6,284 nt of DNA from an uncultured Pseudomonas sp. (GTDB lineage Bacteria > Pseudomonadota > Gammaproteobacteria > Pseudomonadales > Pseudomonadaceae). Numbering within the stretch: the stretch's first letter is position 1; every line of letters begins with the position of its first letter. The notes beneath the pieces are model-generated. The model was not told the origin of the DNA and ran no database searches. It worked only from the letters and a program-made list of their open reading frames with translations. The position numbers and the translations under genes were made by a program. Below are positions 6,228-6,284 of this stretch, in pieces. The stretch covers positions 1 through 6,284 of the forward strand of contig CAMPJN010000233.1 in NCBI GenBank assembly GCA_946886875.1, in the 5' to 3' direction.

Positions 6228-6284
6228 GCCCGCCCTCCCAGGCTGTGGCGAACGCTGGCGGCCCGCTCCTGGGCGGCGCTGACG
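6224..6284 (-). CDS. 3' end of an unidentified gene
   Basis: One minus-strand frame encodes 19 codons (VSAAQERAASVRHSLGGRA) and ends with a TGA at 6226-6224. This overlaps the GTG start of the WbqC-family gene as GTGA, a very common arrangement inside bacterial operons. The other two minus-strand frames stay open across this short stretch, so frame choice rests on the overlap. The visible tail is an Ala/Arg-rich amphipathic segment with no diagnostic motif. By neighbourhood it is probably another sugar-biosynthesis or modification gene, but the family cannot be told from this fragment. Confidence 0.6.
   Translation of the reverse strand, partial: VSAAQERAASVRHSLGGRA
6234..6238 (-). promoter_or_regulatory. 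Ribosome binding site of the WbqC-family gene
   Basis: The minus strand reads CTGGGAGGGCGGGC before the GTG at 6227, giving a full GGAGG 6 nt upstream. It lies inside the last codons of the upstream gene and supports the GTG start, which also leaves the family's GIMQPY motif at residues 4-9, the usual position. Confidence 0.85.

Overview
This window looks like a flagellar glycosylation locus running into the flagellin gene of a Pseudomonas-type gammaproteobacterium. The evidence is GC-rich coding sequence, a flagellin whose two ends are close to Pseudomonas FliC, and a very large multi-module glycosyltransferase directly upstream of fliC. Known P. aeruginosa and P. syringae islands share that layout (FgtA/Fgt1-type enzyme next to fliC). 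I cannot name the species.

Every supported gene is on the minus strand, so transcription runs from high to low coordinates. First comes the last 19 codons of an unidentified gene (6224-6284). It overlaps by four bases (GTGA) with a 239-aa WbqC-family protein (5508-6227). After 54 bp comes a 1210-aa protein with four glycosyltransferase-like modules (1821-5453). A 269-bp intergenic region (1552-1820) carries a near-consensus sigma-28 (FliA) promoter and several small repeats. Last is fliC (64-1551), followed by a strong hairpin terminator (16-44).

The likely joint role is as follows. The upstream genes form one transcription unit that makes or decorates nucleotide-activated sugars (WbqC and its truncated neighbour) and transfers them (the glycosyltransferase) onto serine or threonine residues in the central part of FliC before export. 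fliC has its own late-class FliA promoter, so the glycosylation genes can be expressed separately from flagellin. The gene families and their order are read from the sequence. The sugar identities and the role of WbqC are inference. I found no mobile element, CRISPR array, tRNA or rRNA. I do not see a wholly new system. The most unusual points are the four-module enzyme with one degenerate module, a WbqC-family partner in a flagellin locus, and a fliC leader that could form two mutually exclusive hairpins.
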